Origin: Acidimicrobiia bacterium | Lineage (GTDB): Bacteria; Actinomycetota; Acidimicrobiia; Acidimicrobiales; MedAcidi-G1 | Assembly (NCBI GenBank): GCA_012961035.1 | Contig: DUAC01000013.1 | Location: 1-48,066, forward strand | Direction: 5' to 3' | Length of the DNA: 48,066 nucleotides | Shown: positions 32,968-42,704 of the stretch, one piece after another | Numbering within the stretch: the stretch's first letter is position 1 | Layout: every line of letters starts with the position of its first letter | Notes under the pieces: model-generated | Databases searched by the model: none | What the model saw: only the letters and a program-made list of their open reading frames with translations | What the model was told of the DNA's origin: nothing | Made by a program: the position numbers and the translations under genes

Positions 32968-33858
32968 ATGGCCGGTATCGACGTCCACCTGGTGGATGGC
33001 ACCTACGAGCTCTTCCGTCACCACTTTGCCGTGCCGTCGCACGTCACGGCCGAGGGCGTCGAGGTGGCGGCGACCCGCGGGGTGCTGGGCTCGATGCTGA
33101 GGCTCCTGAAGGAGGGCGCCACCCACGTCGGGGTGGCCACCGACAAGGTGATCGAGTCGTTCCGCAACGACCTGTTCGACGGCTACAAGACCGGCGAAGG
33201 CACCCCGCCGGAGTTGTTCGCCCAGTTTCCGTTGTTGGAAGCCACCCTGGAGGCTGCCGGGTTCATGGTCATGGCGATGGTCCGACACGAGGCCGACGAC
33301 GCAATGGGTGCAGCGGCCGTCCTGGCCGCCGCGGATCCCCGCGTCGCCAGGGTGCTGGTGTGCACGCCCGACAAGGACCTGGCCCAGGTGGTGGACGACG
33401 CCGCCGGCATCGTCCAGGTGGATCGCCGGCGGGAGATCACCTACGACCGGGCCGCGGTGGTTGAGAAGTTCGGCGTGCAGCCGGGGTCGATCCCGGACTG
33501 GCTGGCCCTGGTGGGCGATACGGCCGACGGGATTCCCGGTCTGAGCGGCTGGGGAGCCAAGTCCTCGGCGACGATCCTGGCCCGGTACGGACACCTCGAG
33601 GCCATCCCCGATGACCCTGCTGAATGGGACGTCGCCGTCCGCGGCGCGACGAAGCTGGCCGGCACCCTCGCTGCCGGCCGGGAGGAAGCCCTGCTCTACC
33701 GGCTACTGGCCACCCTCGACCTGAACGCACCTGTCATGGACGACGTGGAGGACCTGCGCTGGACCGGCCCCGCAGACCACCTCGAGGACGTCTGCTCCCA
33801 CCTGGATGCCCCGCGGCTTGCCGAAATGGCACGACGCCTCGCCGACGACCTGGACTGA
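32968..33858 (+). CDS. 5'-3' exonuclease (PolA N-terminal-like flap nuclease)
   Basis: 296 residues, equivalent to the 5' nuclease domain of DNA polymerase I as a free protein. Acidic metal-binding clusters are VDGTYELFRHHF, HEADDAMGA near residue 109, CTPDKDLAQ near 132 and VGDTADGIPGLSGWG near 182, followed by the helix-hairpin-helix. It is the stand-alone type found in actinobacteria beside full-length PolA. Likely role in flap or RNA-primer removal or repair. Confidence 0.85.
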   Translation: MAGIDVHLVDGTYELFRHHFAVPSHVTAEGVEVAATRGVLGSMLRLLKEGATHVGVATDKVIESFRNDLFDGYKTGEGTPPELFAQFPLLEATLEAAGFMVMAMVRHEADDAMGAAAVLAAADPRVARVLVCTPDKDLAQVVDDAAGIVQVDRRREITYDRAAVVEKFGVQPGSIPDWLALVGDTADGIPGLSGWGAKSSATILARYGHLEAIPDDPAEWDVAVRGATKLAGTLAAGREEALLYRLLATLDLNAPVMDDVEDLRWTGPADHLEDVCSHLDAPRLAEMARRLADDLD

Positions 33859-33887
33859 CCTCCTCGTCGGGCCACCGGAGGCGGCGG

Positions 33888-34454
33888 TCACCGGTCCAGG
33901 ACCGCCAGCACCTCCTCGACCGAGGTCACCCGCGACACGATTCCACGGCTCTCCGGATTCACGAACCCGTCGGACACCAACCTGTCCAGGAAGTCGTCGA
34001 GGCCCGACCAGAACCCGTTCCGGTCCAGCAGGATGACCGGCTTGTGGGTGCCGTGGAGGCCCAACTGCGTCCAGGTGGCGGCTTCGAACAACTCCTCGAG
34101 GGTCCCGTAGCCGCCGGGTAGCGCACAGAAGGCGTCGGAGCGCTCGTACATCGCCAGCTTCCGGGCGTGCATGTCCGGGACCTTCACGAGCTCCGTGAGG
34201 TTCCCGTGGTGGACCTCGCTGCTGAACAGCCCGACGGGTACGACACCGACCGCCGTGCCTCCCGCCTCCAGCACGGCGTCGGCCACCGTGCCCATGACGC
34301 CGATGCCCGCCCCTCCGTAGACCAGCCCCACGTCGGCGGCCACCATGGCCGAAGCCAGTTCCCGGGCCAGGGCGTGGACGTCGTCGTCGTTGCCGGTCCT
34401 GGATCCGCAGAAGACCCCCAGGTGGCGCCCTCCTCCGACAGGTGCATCGTGCAT
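33888..34454 (-). CDS. LOG-family nucleoside 5'-monophosphate phosphoribohydrolase
   Basis: 188 residues. Marks of the LOG (TIGR00730) family: VFCGSRTG near 14, YGGAGIGVMG near 46, and PGGYGTLEE at 113-121, with MHARK before it. Such enzymes release the base from cytokinin-type or other nucleoside monophosphates; many were misnamed lysine decarboxylases. The start at 34454 has TACCTT six bases upstream (leaderless pattern). The frame is open far upstream but that part is antisense to the carboxylase gene. Confidence 0.9.
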   Translation of the reverse strand: MHDAPVGGGRHLGVFCGSRTGNDDDVHALARELASAMVAADVGLVYGGAGIGVMGTVADAVLEAGGTAVGVVPVGLFSSEVHHGNLTELVKVPDMHARKLAMYERSDAFCALPGGYGTLEELFEAATWTQLGLHGTHKPVILLDRNGFWSGLDDFLDRLVSDGFVNPESRGIVSRVTSVEEVLAVLDR

Positions 34455-34520
34455 GGGTGAAAGGTACCGGTGGCCGGTGGATCCTGCCCGTGGATTCCAG
34501 TTCGGTACCCTGTGGCCACC
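34455..34520. promoter_or_regulatory. Compact divergent promoter, two leaderless starts
   Basis: The minus-strand TACCTT (34466-34461) lies six bases before ATG 34454, and the plus-strand TACCCT (34506-34511) lies nine bases before ATG 34521. Neither gene has a Shine-Dalgarno. The 66-base gap therefore probably holds two back-to-back promoters with transcription starting at or next to the start codons. Confidence 0.5.
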
Positions 34521-36077
34521 ATGGCCGACCATTCGATGACCGAACGCCTCGAGGACCTCAGGACGCGCAAGGAGGCGGCGATCCACGCCGGCACCGACCG
34601 GGCCGTCCAACGCCAGCACGACAAGGGGAAGATGCTGGCCCGGGAGCGCATAGACCACCTTCTGGATCCCGGTTCCTTCCACGAACTGGACATGCTGGCC
34701 CGGCACCGGGCGCACGAGAGCGGGATCGTGGGGCGGCCCTACACCGACGGGGTGATCACCGGCTGGGGCACGATCGATGGTCGCAAGGTCTTCCTCTACT
34801 CCCAGGACTTCACCGTGTTCGGTGGCGCCCTGGGCGAGGTGTTCGCAGAGAAGATCCACAAGGTCATGGACCTCGCCCTGAGCGTCGGAGCCCCGATGAT
34901 CGGCCTCAACGACGGAGCGGGGGCCCGCATCCAGGAAGGCGTCGTGAGCCTCGACGGCTATGGCGGGATCTTCTGGCGCAACGTCCAGTCCTCGGGGGTG
35001 ATTCCCCAGATCAGCGTCATCCTGGGCCCGTGCGCCGGCGGGGCCGTGTACAGCCCAGCCATGACCGACTTCATCTTCATGGTCCGCGAGAAGTCCCACA
35101 TGTTCATCACAGGCCCGGATGTCGTCAGGACGGTCACCGGCGAGGACGTCACCCTGGAGGAACTGGGTGGTGCCGGCAGCCACTCCACCAAGTCGGGGGT
35201 GGCCACGTTCGTCTGCGATGACGAGAAGGCGGTACTCGATGAGGTGAGGGCCCTCCTCGCCCAGTTGCCATCCAACAACCTTGAACAGGCCCCGACCTTC
35301 CCGACCGATGATCCACCGGACCGTCTGTGTCCCGAGCTGGTGGACCTGATGCCGGAGAGCGCCAACCTCCCCTACGACATGCGGACGGTCATAGAGACCG
35401 TCCTGGACGACGGCGGGTTCCTCGAATACCACTCGGCCTGGGCCGCCAACATCGTCTGCGGCTTCGGGCGCCTCAACGGTCGGAGCGTCGGCGTCGTCGG
35501 CAACCAGCCGATGCACTTCGCCGGGGTACTCGACATCGGGGCCTCCGAGAAGGCAGCCAGGTTCGTACGCACCTGCGACGCCTTCAACGTGCCGCTGATC
35601 ACCTTCGTCGACGTTCCCGGCTTCCTGCCCGGCGTGGACCAGGAGTACGGCGGGATAATCCGGCACGGTGCCAAGCTGCTGTACGCCTACTGCGAGGCGA
35701 CGGTGCCGAGGATCCAGGTCATCACCCGGAAGGCCTATGGCGGTGCCTACGTGGTCATGGACTCCAAGTCCGTGGGCTCGGACCTCTCGCTGGCATGGCC
35801 TTCGGCCGAGCTGGCCGTGATGGGTCCACAGGGCGCCGTGGAGGTCGTCTTCCGGCGTGAGCTCCAGAGCGCAGCCGACCCGGAGGCCCGTCGGGCCGAG
35901 CTGGTCCAGGAGTACATGGAGAAGTTCGCCAACCCGTACGTGGCGGCCGAGAGGGGCTACGTGGACGACGTGATCGATCCCGCCGAGACCCGGGTGAAGT
36001 TGATCGCCGGTCTGGAGATGCTGGCCTCCAAGCACCAGGAGATCCCCCAGCGCAAGCACGGGAACGTGCCCCTCTAG
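34521..36077 (+). CDS. Acyl-CoA carboxylase beta (carboxyltransferase) subunit, propionyl-CoA type
   Basis: 518 residues with both crotonase-like halves. N half: RERIDHLLDPGSFHELDML, SQDFTVFGGALGE, GLNDGAGARIQEG and GGAVYSPAMTDF; C half: NQPMHFAGVLDI, FVDVPGFLPGVDQE, RHGAKLLYAYCEATVP and KAYGGAYVVM. It transfers carboxyl from biotin to propionyl-CoA or a related acyl-CoA. ATG 34521 is the family start. The epsilon-like small gene follows 14 bases later. The biotinylated alpha subunit is not in the window. Confidence 0.93.
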   Translation: MADHSMTERLEDLRTRKEAAIHAGTDRAVQRQHDKGKMLARERIDHLLDPGSFHELDMLARHRAHESGIVGRPYTDGVITGWGTIDGRKVFLYSQDFTVFGGALGEVFAEKIHKVMDLALSVGAPMIGLNDGAGARIQEGVVSLDGYGGIFWRNVQSSGVIPQISVILGPCAGGAVYSPAMTDFIFMVREKSHMFITGPDVVRTVTGEDVTLEELGGAGSHSTKSGVATFVCDDEKAVLDEVRALLAQLPSNNLEQAPTFPTDDPPDRLCPELVDLMPESANLPYDMRTVIETVLDDGGFLEYHSAWAANIVCGFGRLNGRSVGVVGNQPMHFAGVLDIGASEKAARFVRTCDAFNVPLITFVDVPGFLPGVDQEYGGIIRHGAKLLYAYCEATVPRIQVITRKAYGGAYVVMDSKSVGSDLSLAWPSAELAVMGPQGAVEVVFRRELQSAADPEARRAELVQEYMEKFANPYVAAERGYVDDVIDPAETRVKLIAGLEMLASKHQEIPQRKHGNVPL

Positions 36078-36091
36078 GGGCGGGCATTCCA

Positions 36092-36268
36092 ATGGTCCGT
36101 ATCGTCGCCCAGGGAGCCACCGAGCAGGAGCTGGCAGCGATCCTCGCCGCCTACGAGGTGCTCTGGCCTAAGCCTTCGGCGGCCGTGGAGGCTCCAACCG
36201 CACCTACCGCCTGGAGGTTCTCCGGACGGTGGTGGCACTCGGGTGGCCTCCGGACGCATCGGGGCTGA
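36092..36268 (+). CDS. Acyl-CoA carboxylase epsilon subunit (small)
   Basis: 58 residues starting at ATG 36092. VRIVAQGATEQELAAILAAY resembles the actinobacterial AccE/PccE pattern of a beta strand followed by xxTxEELAAL, and the C-terminus TAWRFSGRWWHSGG resembles its tryptophan-containing tail. These small proteins bridge alpha and beta subunits in actinobacterial acyl-CoA carboxylases. It begins 14 bases after the beta gene. It is short enough to be missed by length-filtered gene calling. Name is from pattern and position. Confidence 0.7.
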   Translation: MVRIVAQGATEQELAAILAAYEVLWPKPSAAVEAPTAPTAWRFSGRWWHSGGLRTHRG

Positions 36269-36316
36269 GCACCGACGGGCAGGCTCGATGCATACGGGCA
36301 GGTCCGGTTGCGGGCG

Positions 36317-37000
36317 TCAGGTGGTTGGGGTCGGCCAGTTCGGGCCTGCGGCGAGCGTCAGGTCCGGAAGGCGCTCCAGGTAGTCCTCCCGGCTGAGTTC
36401 GACGGCTCCCAGGCGAGCCAGGTGCGGGGTGCACCACTGCACGTCCACAAGCCGGTCAGCGCCATTGCCCAACAGGTCGGTGAGGCCGGCGAGGGCGACC
36501 TTGGAGGCGTCGGTCCGACGGTGGAACATGGACTCTCCGGCGAACAGCCCGCCAATGGCCACCCCGTAGAGCCCACCGGCGAGGCCATCGGCGTCCCAGG
36601 CCTCGACCGAGTGGGCCCAGCCGAGGCGGTGGAGTTCCACGTAGGCCGAGGAGATCCGTCCGTCGATCCAGCCGTGCTCCCGGGTCGGATCGGCACAGGC
36701 CGCCACCACCTCGTCGAAGGCCGTGTCCACGCGAACCTCGAAGCGGGCCATGGACCGTCTCAGCGACCGACTGATCCTCATCCCACCCGGATCCAGGACG
36801 CCCCGGGGATCGGGGGACCACCAGGCCATGGGCCCGCCGACCTCCATGGGCATGGGGAACAGGCCACGTCGGTAGGCGGCCAGCAGGGTGCCGGGATCCA
36901 CGTCGGCCCCAACGCCCACCACGCCATGCTCGTCGGCTGACCGGGCGGACGGGAAGGCCCAGGAACTGGCCGGTGGTTCCACGGGTGTGTGACGGCCCAT
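36317..37000 (-). CDS. aat: Leucyl/phenylalanyl-tRNA-protein transferase
   Basis: 227 residues. Family blocks are LLAAYRRGLFPMP, MAWWSPDPRGVL, HGWIDGRI, YVELHRLGWAHSVEAWD and GGLYGVAIGGLFAGESMFHR. It adds Leu or Phe to N-terminal Lys/Arg of proteins, marking them for ClpS/ClpAP degradation. Start at ATG 37000, 34 bases after the cyclophilin stop, same direction. About 48 bases separate it from the convergent epsilon gene. Confidence 0.92.
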   Translation of the reverse strand: MGRHTPVEPPASSWAFPSARSADEHGVVGVGADVDPGTLLAAYRRGLFPMPMEVGGPMAWWSPDPRGVLDPGGMRISRSLRRSMARFEVRVDTAFDEVVAACADPTREHGWIDGRISSAYVELHRLGWAHSVEAWDADGLAGGLYGVAIGGLFAGESMFHRRTDASKVALAGLTDLLGNGADRLVDVQWCTPHLARLGAVELSREDYLERLPDLTLAAGPNWPTPTT

Positions 37001-37034
37001 CGGAGCGGTTCCGGACCGGGCGACGACCCCTGGG

Positions 37035-37826
37035 TCAGCCCAGTTCGATGGTGATGGAGCGGACCACGACGTCGCGGATCGGGCCACCGCCATAGGGCGA
37101 GGTGTCGTCCAGCTCGTAGAGGTCCATCATCGCCTGCAGGACGGCGATGCCTGCCTCGTCGGCGTGGCCGAAGACCAGGTACGTGCCCTGGTTGTCCAGC
37201 AGCGATACCTCCGGGCCCGTGGCGAAGAAGAACTGGGCGCCCGAGCTGTCCGGTCCGGCCGACCGGGCCATGACCAGGTCGCCGGCCCTGTAGCTGAAGG
37301 GCCCACGCAGGCCACCGTTGGACAACTTGATGAACTGACCACCCTCGTCGGGGATGGTGTACCCGGGCCCCGGATCAGACCAGCTGTTGGTCGTCGGGGC
37401 GCCGCCCTGGATTATGGCGATGGTCGGATCGAAGCGGAAGAGGAGGGTCTCGTCGTAGTACCCGTACCTGGTGAGGACCACGAAGTTGTTGACGGTCTCC
37501 GGGGTCCGGGAAATGTCCAGGGCCACCCGGATCTCCCCCTCGGTGGTGTAGAACACCGCCGTGTAGGTGACACCGGACCGGAGGCACCAGGTGGGACGTG
37601 AGTCGAAGGCCAACCGTGGGGTACCCGACCCGTCCGGGGCAGGGCAGTCCTCCGGTATCGGCAGGGCCGGTGCCGGAGCGCTGGAGCCGCCGCCGGAACC
37701 GGCCACCACCACGAATATCAGGCTGCCGACCATCATGAAGGCCAGCAGGCCCGCCACGATCCGCGTCGCCGGCGAGAATCGGGCGGCAGCTGACGGCGGG
37801 GCGGGACGACGGGACTTGGTGGCCAT
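37035..37826 (-). CDS. Membrane-anchored cyclophilin-type peptidyl-prolyl isomerase, divergent active site
   Basis: 263 residues. A basic N-terminus and one membrane segment (about 22-43, IVAGLLAFMMVGSLIFVVVAG) place the domain outside the cell. The cyclophilin domain from about 85 shows SGAQFFF and YLVFGHADEAG. The catalytic strand reads LLFRFDPTIAIIQGG where active enzymes have FHRVIPGF.IQGG, so the key arginine is displaced by one position or lost. It may fold or bind proline-rich segments rather than catalyse strongly. TAGGGT lies eight bases before the ATG (leaderless pattern). Confidence 0.85.
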   Translation of the reverse strand: MATKSRRPAPPSAAARFSPATRIVAGLLAFMMVGSLIFVVVAGSGGGSSAPAPALPIPEDCPAPDGSGTPRLAFDSRPTWCLRSGVTYTAVFYTTEGEIRVALDISRTPETVNNFVVLTRYGYYDETLLFRFDPTIAIIQGGAPTTNSWSDPGPGYTIPDEGGQFIKLSNGGLRGPFSYRAGDLVMARSAGPDSSGAQFFFATGPEVSLLDNQGTYLVFGHADEAGIAVLQAMMDLYELDDTSPYGGGPIRDVVVRSITIELG

Positions 37827-37930
37827 GGGGCGGCACCCTACCGAGGGCCGTAGGTCGACCGGGATACAGCGCTCCGCCCATCGGTAATACGGCCCGGTGC
37901 CCCGGAGCCTCGCAGGTATCGTTGTGCCCC
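37827..37930. promoter_or_regulatory. Divergent promoter between cyclophilin and aspartokinase
   Basis: The minus-strand TAGGGT (37840-37835) precedes ATG 37826 by eight bases, and the plus-strand TATCGT (37917-37922) precedes GTG 37931 by eight. No Shine-Dalgarno is visible for either gene, so both mRNAs are probably leaderless. Confidence 0.5.
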
Positions 37931-39148
37931 GTGGCCCTCATAGTCCAGAAATACGGCGGCACCTCGGTCGCAGATGCGGAGCGCATGCGCGAGGTGGCCG
38001 ATCACGTCGCCCGCACCGTCCGGCGCGGCAACCAGGTCGTGCTCATCGTGTCGGCCATGGGCAAGGAGACCGACGAGCTGTTGCGCCTTGCTGGTGAGGT
38101 CTCGACCGTCCAGCCGGGTCGCGAGATGGACATGCTCATTACGGCCGGTGAACGCAAGGCCATGGCCCTGTTGTGCCTGGCCCTCCACAACGTCGGAATC
38201 GACTCCGAGTCGTTCACCGGTAGCCAGGCCGGCTTCCTGACCGACGCCAACCACCGGAACGCCAAGATCCTGGAAGTCAGGCCCGACCGGGTCCGGGCCT
38301 CCCTGGAAGCGGGAAGGGTCCCGGTGGTCGGAGGATCCCAGGGGGTCTCGACGGAGAACGACGTGACCTTCCTGGGGCGTGGGGGGTCGGACACGACGGC
38401 TGTGGCGATAGCCCATGCCCTCGGCGCAGACTGCTGTGAGCTCTACACGGACGTCACCGGCGTCTTCACCACCGATCCACGGTTGGTGCCGACCGCCCGA
38501 CGCATGCCCACGGTCTCGTTCGACGAATTGTTGGAGATGACGGCCACCGGATGTCCGAAACCGGCCATGCGATCCGTCGAGTACGCCCGTACCCACGGGG
38601 TGAGGCTGCATGTCCGTTCTGCCTTCACCTGGCAGGAAGGGACGTGGGTCGATGAGGAGGAAACCGATATGGAACAGGCAATCGTCTCGGCGGTCACACA
38701 CGACACGTCCGAGGCCAAGATGACGATCGCCGGTGTCCCCGACCAGCCGGGTATCGCCGCCCGGGTCTTCCGGGCACTTGCCGACCTCGACGTGAACGTG
38801 GACATGATCGTCCAGAACGTGTCGGACCACGGGGTGACGGACATCTCCTTCACCGTCCCGCACGCGGACCTGGCGCGCACCGTTGAGCTGGCCGAACGGC
38901 TCGCCACCGAGATCGGGGCGGCGGGGGTCTCCTCCGACGACACGATCGCCAGGGTGAGCGTCATAGGTGCGGGGATGCGCTCGAACCCCGGTGTCGCGGC
39001 GACCATGTTCGAGACCCTCTCGGCATGTGGCGTGAACATCCGGATGATCTCCACCTCGGCGATCCGGGTGAGCTGCGTGGTCGACGGTGACCAGGTCGAG
39101 GAGGCCGTTCGGGCGCTCCACGACGCCTTCGGGCTGGCCGGAACCTGA
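37931..39148 (+). CDS. ask: Aspartokinase
   Basis: 405 residues. ALIVQKYGGTSVADAERMREVA at the N-terminus, VSAMGKETDE, TAGERKAMALL and GRGGSDTTAVA are kinase-domain marks. Two ACT domains follow from about 265, ending MISTSAIRVSCVVDGDQVEEAV, where lysine and threonine usually bind. It catalyses the first step of Lys/Thr/Met and diaminopimelate synthesis. GTG 37931 matches the actinobacterial start; TTG 37922 is less likely. A second protein from an internal start, known in some actinobacteria, is possible but not shown. Confidence 0.95.
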   Translation: MALIVQKYGGTSVADAERMREVADHVARTVRRGNQVVLIVSAMGKETDELLRLAGEVSTVQPGREMDMLITAGERKAMALLCLALHNVGIDSESFTGSQAGFLTDANHRNAKILEVRPDRVRASLEAGRVPVVGGSQGVSTENDVTFLGRGGSDTTAVAIAHALGADCCELYTDVTGVFTTDPRLVPTARRMPTVSFDELLEMTATGCPKPAMRSVEYARTHGVRLHVRSAFTWQEGTWVDEEETDMEQAIVSAVTHDTSEAKMTIAGVPDQPGIAARVFRALADLDVNVDMIVQNVSDHGVTDISFTVPHADLARTVELAERLATEIGAAGVSSDDTIARVSVIGAGMRSNPGVAATMFETLSACGVNIRMISTSAIRVSCVVDGDQVEEAVRALHDAFGLAGT

Positions 39149-39156
39149 ACCGCGAG

Positions 39157-40212
39157 GTGCGGTTCCGTGGACCGGGACGGGTCGGCTCAGCCACGGCTGT
39201 GGTCCTGGCGACCTGCCTCCTGGCGGCTGCCTGCGGGTCGACCGACGGGGGACGGGATTCGGCAGCGGAGGTAGCGACCACGACGATCCTGGAGGTGGCC
39301 ACCACGACGGTCACGCCTGCCGGCGCCAGGGACGGCTTCGTTGCAGGGGTGGCTGACTCCGCCCCGATCCTGGGCGGCCTGACCGACCACGATCTGGGTT
39401 GTGTGGCCGACCGCCTCCTGGAGGAACTGGAACCGGCGGAGGTGGTGGCCCTGACCCGCAACGGTCCGCGACCGGACCAGTCGGCGTTGGCGGTTCGGGC
39501 ACTGCGTGACTGCGACCTGGTCATCCAGGTCGTGACCATCGGGCTGCGGGATGCGATCCAGGCTGATCCGGATTCCCTGCCCATCGATGCCACCTGCCTG
39601 CTGGAGGGAGTCGATCCCGACGACCTGACTCCCTATCTGGAGGCACGCTTCGCCCTTGGCTTCGTGGCCTTCGAGGACTCCGAGGCCATCGACCTGCTGG
39701 CCGGGACGCCGATACTCGCCAACACGATGCGGTGCTCCACGATGGCTGCGTTGGGGATGGTGGATGCCCATACCCCGGCCGTGTGCCTCGAGCTCTCCCA
39801 GCGGCTCGGCGAGATGATGGCTGGGATCATGGAGACCGGTGGGGCCGATGGGGGTCCGGATCCGCTGCTCCTGGCCAGCGTCTTCGGGGTCACCAACGAG
39901 ATCTTCGCCTGGTTGGCCGACGAGGTTCCCCCGGAGCTGGAGGCCGATGCGATCCTGGTGCGGGACACCATGGCGCGTGTGGGGGAGCTGATGGTCGAGG
40001 GCCTGGCCAGGCCCGACCTGGACACCGACGACCCGGATGAGGTCATGGTCGCCTTCCTGAGCGTGATGACCCGTATCTCCGCCGAGTTGTCAGGGGTGGA
40101 GGGCGACCTGGCTGCCGCCACCAGCCGGTTGAGGGCCCACCTGGTCGAGACCTGTGGTGAGTCCTCCTCGATGCTGTTCGAGCTGCTCGGCGGGGTCGGA
40201 GCCACCTCCTGA
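39157..40212 (+). CDS. Putative lipoprotein of unknown function
   Basis: 351 residues from GTG 39157, eight bases after the aspartokinase stop. The signal ends at LLAAAC with the Cys at 26, followed by a Thr-rich segment (ATTTILEVATTTVT). The rest is predicted helical and acidic with several conserved-looking cysteines (DLGCVAD, RDCDLV, ATCLLEG, VCLEL, ETCGESS). No family recognised. The repeated pattern of Cys-containing helical hairpins recalls lipoproteins common in Acidimicrobiia. It overlaps the next lipoprotein gene by TGATG. Confidence 0.75.
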   Translation: MRFRGPGRVGSATAVVLATCLLAAACGSTDGGRDSAAEVATTTILEVATTTVTPAGARDGFVAGVADSAPILGGLTDHDLGCVADRLLEELEPAEVVALTRNGPRPDQSALAVRALRDCDLVIQVVTIGLRDAIQADPDSLPIDATCLLEGVDPDDLTPYLEARFALGFVAFEDSEAIDLLAGTPILANTMRCSTMAALGMVDAHTPAVCLELSQRLGEMMAGIMETGGADGGPDPLLLASVFGVTNEIFAWLADEVPPELEADAILVRDTMARVGELMVEGLARPDLDTDDPDEVMVAFLSVMTRISAELSGVEGDLAAATSRLRAHLVETCGESSSMLFELLGGVGATS

Positions 40213-40919
40213 TGGGACTACCCGGTAGGTCCCGTCACGTCGCCCGGTGGGCGGCATCGGTGGCTGCCCTGATGGTTGCCGCGGCGTGTGGTGGGGCCAT
40301 GGAGGCGGTGCCACCATCGACCACGATCGGCCAGGTCCAGCTGGCGGCGGGTTCCACGACTGCGGCCGTGTCCCTCCCGACGACCACCGTGTCCGTTTCG
40401 ACGACCGTGTCCGTTCCGACCACCGTGCCCGTCCCTACGACCGCCGTGCCCGTGCCGACGACGACCCTGGCCGGCGGGCCGATACCGGCTGCGGCGACCG
40501 GCTTCTGTGCGAGCCTGGCGGTGGTGTCCGGTGAGCTCGTGCTGGAGGTCGAATCCGTCGTGGCCGCCGACGGGACGCTCGACGCACGCAGCCACCACGC
40601 ACTCCTGCTGGCTACCCGGAACCTCCTGGCGTGGACCAGCAACCGCGTGCCGCCAGCCATGTCGTCCGACCTGCGACTCCTCACCGGGGTCTACGCCGAC
40701 CTGGGGGTCCAACTGGACCGGCTGGACCCCGAGACGGTGACCATGCCCCGCATCCAGGCCCTCGTATTCAGCTACATCTTCGACTCGGCTGACGTGAACG
40801 CCGGTGAGCTGGACCTCTCGGCCAGGCGTCTCTCTGCCTTCGTTGCCGGCTCCTGCGGCGGCGGCTATCCGCTGATGGCGTCGCTCGCCGACCTCTTCGC
40901 TGAGGTACCGGGAGGCTGA
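40212..40919 (+). CDS. Putative lipoprotein with Val-Pro-Thr repeat tether
   Basis: 235 residues. The signal ends at LMVAAAC (Cys26). Residues about 55-87 are a VSVPTT/VPVPTT repeat. Then comes a compact helical domain of about 140 residues that includes GFCASL and GSCGGGYPL. No family recognised. Together with the preceding lipoprotein it forms a pair inserted between ask and asd, which are adjacent in many actinobacteria. Confidence 0.75.
   Translation: MGLPGRSRHVARWAASVAALMVAAACGGAMEAVPPSTTIGQVQLAAGSTTAAVSLPTTTVSVSTTVSVPTTVPVPTTAVPVPTTTLAGGPIPAAATGFCASLAVVSGELVLEVESVVAADGTLDARSHHALLLATRNLLAWTSNRVPPAMSSDLRLLTGVYADLGVQLDRLDPETVTMPRIQALVFSYIFDSADVNAGELDLSARRLSAFVAGSCGGGYPLMASLADLFAEVPGG
40389..40463 (+). 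repeat. Coding minisatellite, 18-bp units
   Basis: Four imperfect 18-base units beginning GTGTCCGTTTCGACGACC encode VSVSTT, VSVPTT, VPVPTT and, after one GCC codon, VPVPTT. The first three start 18 bases apart (40389, 40407, 40425), the fourth at 40446. Copy number could vary between strains and change tether length. Confidence 0.75.
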
Positions 40920-42014
<1,095 letters not shown>

Positions 42015-42041
42015 GGCCCACCCCACCCGGTCGGGTAGCGG

Positions 42042-42293
42042 CTAGGGAGGATCCGTCACGTAGCGGGCCATCGCCTCGTCCATGGAGAGGTCCAACTGGT
42101 TGGCCAGGCTGGCCAGCCACGCCAGGACGTCGCCCAACTCGTGGAGCTGCTCCTCCGGGGTCCCCTTGCGGGTGGCCTGGGCCAGCTCGCCCAACTCCTC
42201 GCAGAGCCACGCCACGGTGGCTGGTATCCCACGCTCCCGATCGGCGGCTCCGTAGAGGTCCTCCATGAGCCGCTGTACCTCTGCCAGTTCCAT
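42042..42293 (-). CDS. MazG-like nucleotide pyrophosphohydrolase
   Basis: 83 residues, the size of single-domain MazG-like proteins. WLCEELGELAQA and HELGDVLAWLASLANQL match the EExxE...ExxD metal-binding helices of the family. It likely hydrolyses a non-canonical nucleoside triphosphate. Start at ATG 42293 with TACGGT seven bases upstream (leaderless pattern); a longer reading to 42368 would leave only nine bases to the divergent gene. Confidence 0.82.
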   Translation of the reverse strand: MELAEVQRLMEDLYGAADRERGIPATVAWLCEELGELAQATRKGTPEEQLHELGDVLAWLASLANQLDLSMDEAMARYVTDPP

Positions 42294-42376
42294 GCCGCGG
42301 ACCGTACCGGCCCACGACGGGCGACCGTGACGGAGCATCCACGCCTCGCGCGCCTGTTCGGTCCACACTCGTCGCC

Positions 42377-42682
42377 GTGCTCACCGACCACGAGGCGACC
42401 CACGTCATGCGTGCCCTGGATGCCCTCGACGAGCTGGAGGCGGCTGCGGTCAAGCTGGTGAGGGCCGAGCTGGCCTGTGGCCCTGCAATAGACGGCCTCA
42501 TCGCCGATCCGCTCACCGCAGGTACCCGCCTGGACGTGCTGTGCCTGGTCGACACCATCGCAGCCGACCTCCTTGCCGCCATGGGTCGCGCTGACACCGT
42601 CCGACGCCTGGTCGACGAGGCGCCCGCAGGTGGAGCCCGTGATGCCCTGGTCGAGTACCTGGCGGGTCAGGGCAGCACCTGA
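42377..42682 (+). CDS. Small helical protein of unknown function
   Basis: 101 residues from GTG 42377. Predicted all-helical, Ala/Leu-rich, with acidic first half (HVMRALDALDELEAAAVKLV) and a C-terminal EYLAGQGST. No family recognised. Third-position GC is high and it lies in a plain gap between divergent and convergent genes, which supports coding. Confidence 0.6.
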   Translation: MLTDHEATHVMRALDALDELEAAAVKLVRAELACGPAIDGLIADPLTAGTRLDVLCLVDTIAADLLAAMGRADTVRRLVDEAPAGGARDALVEYLAGQGST

Positions 42683-42704
42683 ACGCGGTCCCACCCGGGG
42701 CGGG

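Noticed and set aside
33888-36092. One long minus-strand gene across the LOG and carboxylase regions
   Set aside because: Only the part from 34454 has family motifs; the rest is antisense to the carboxylase beta gene.
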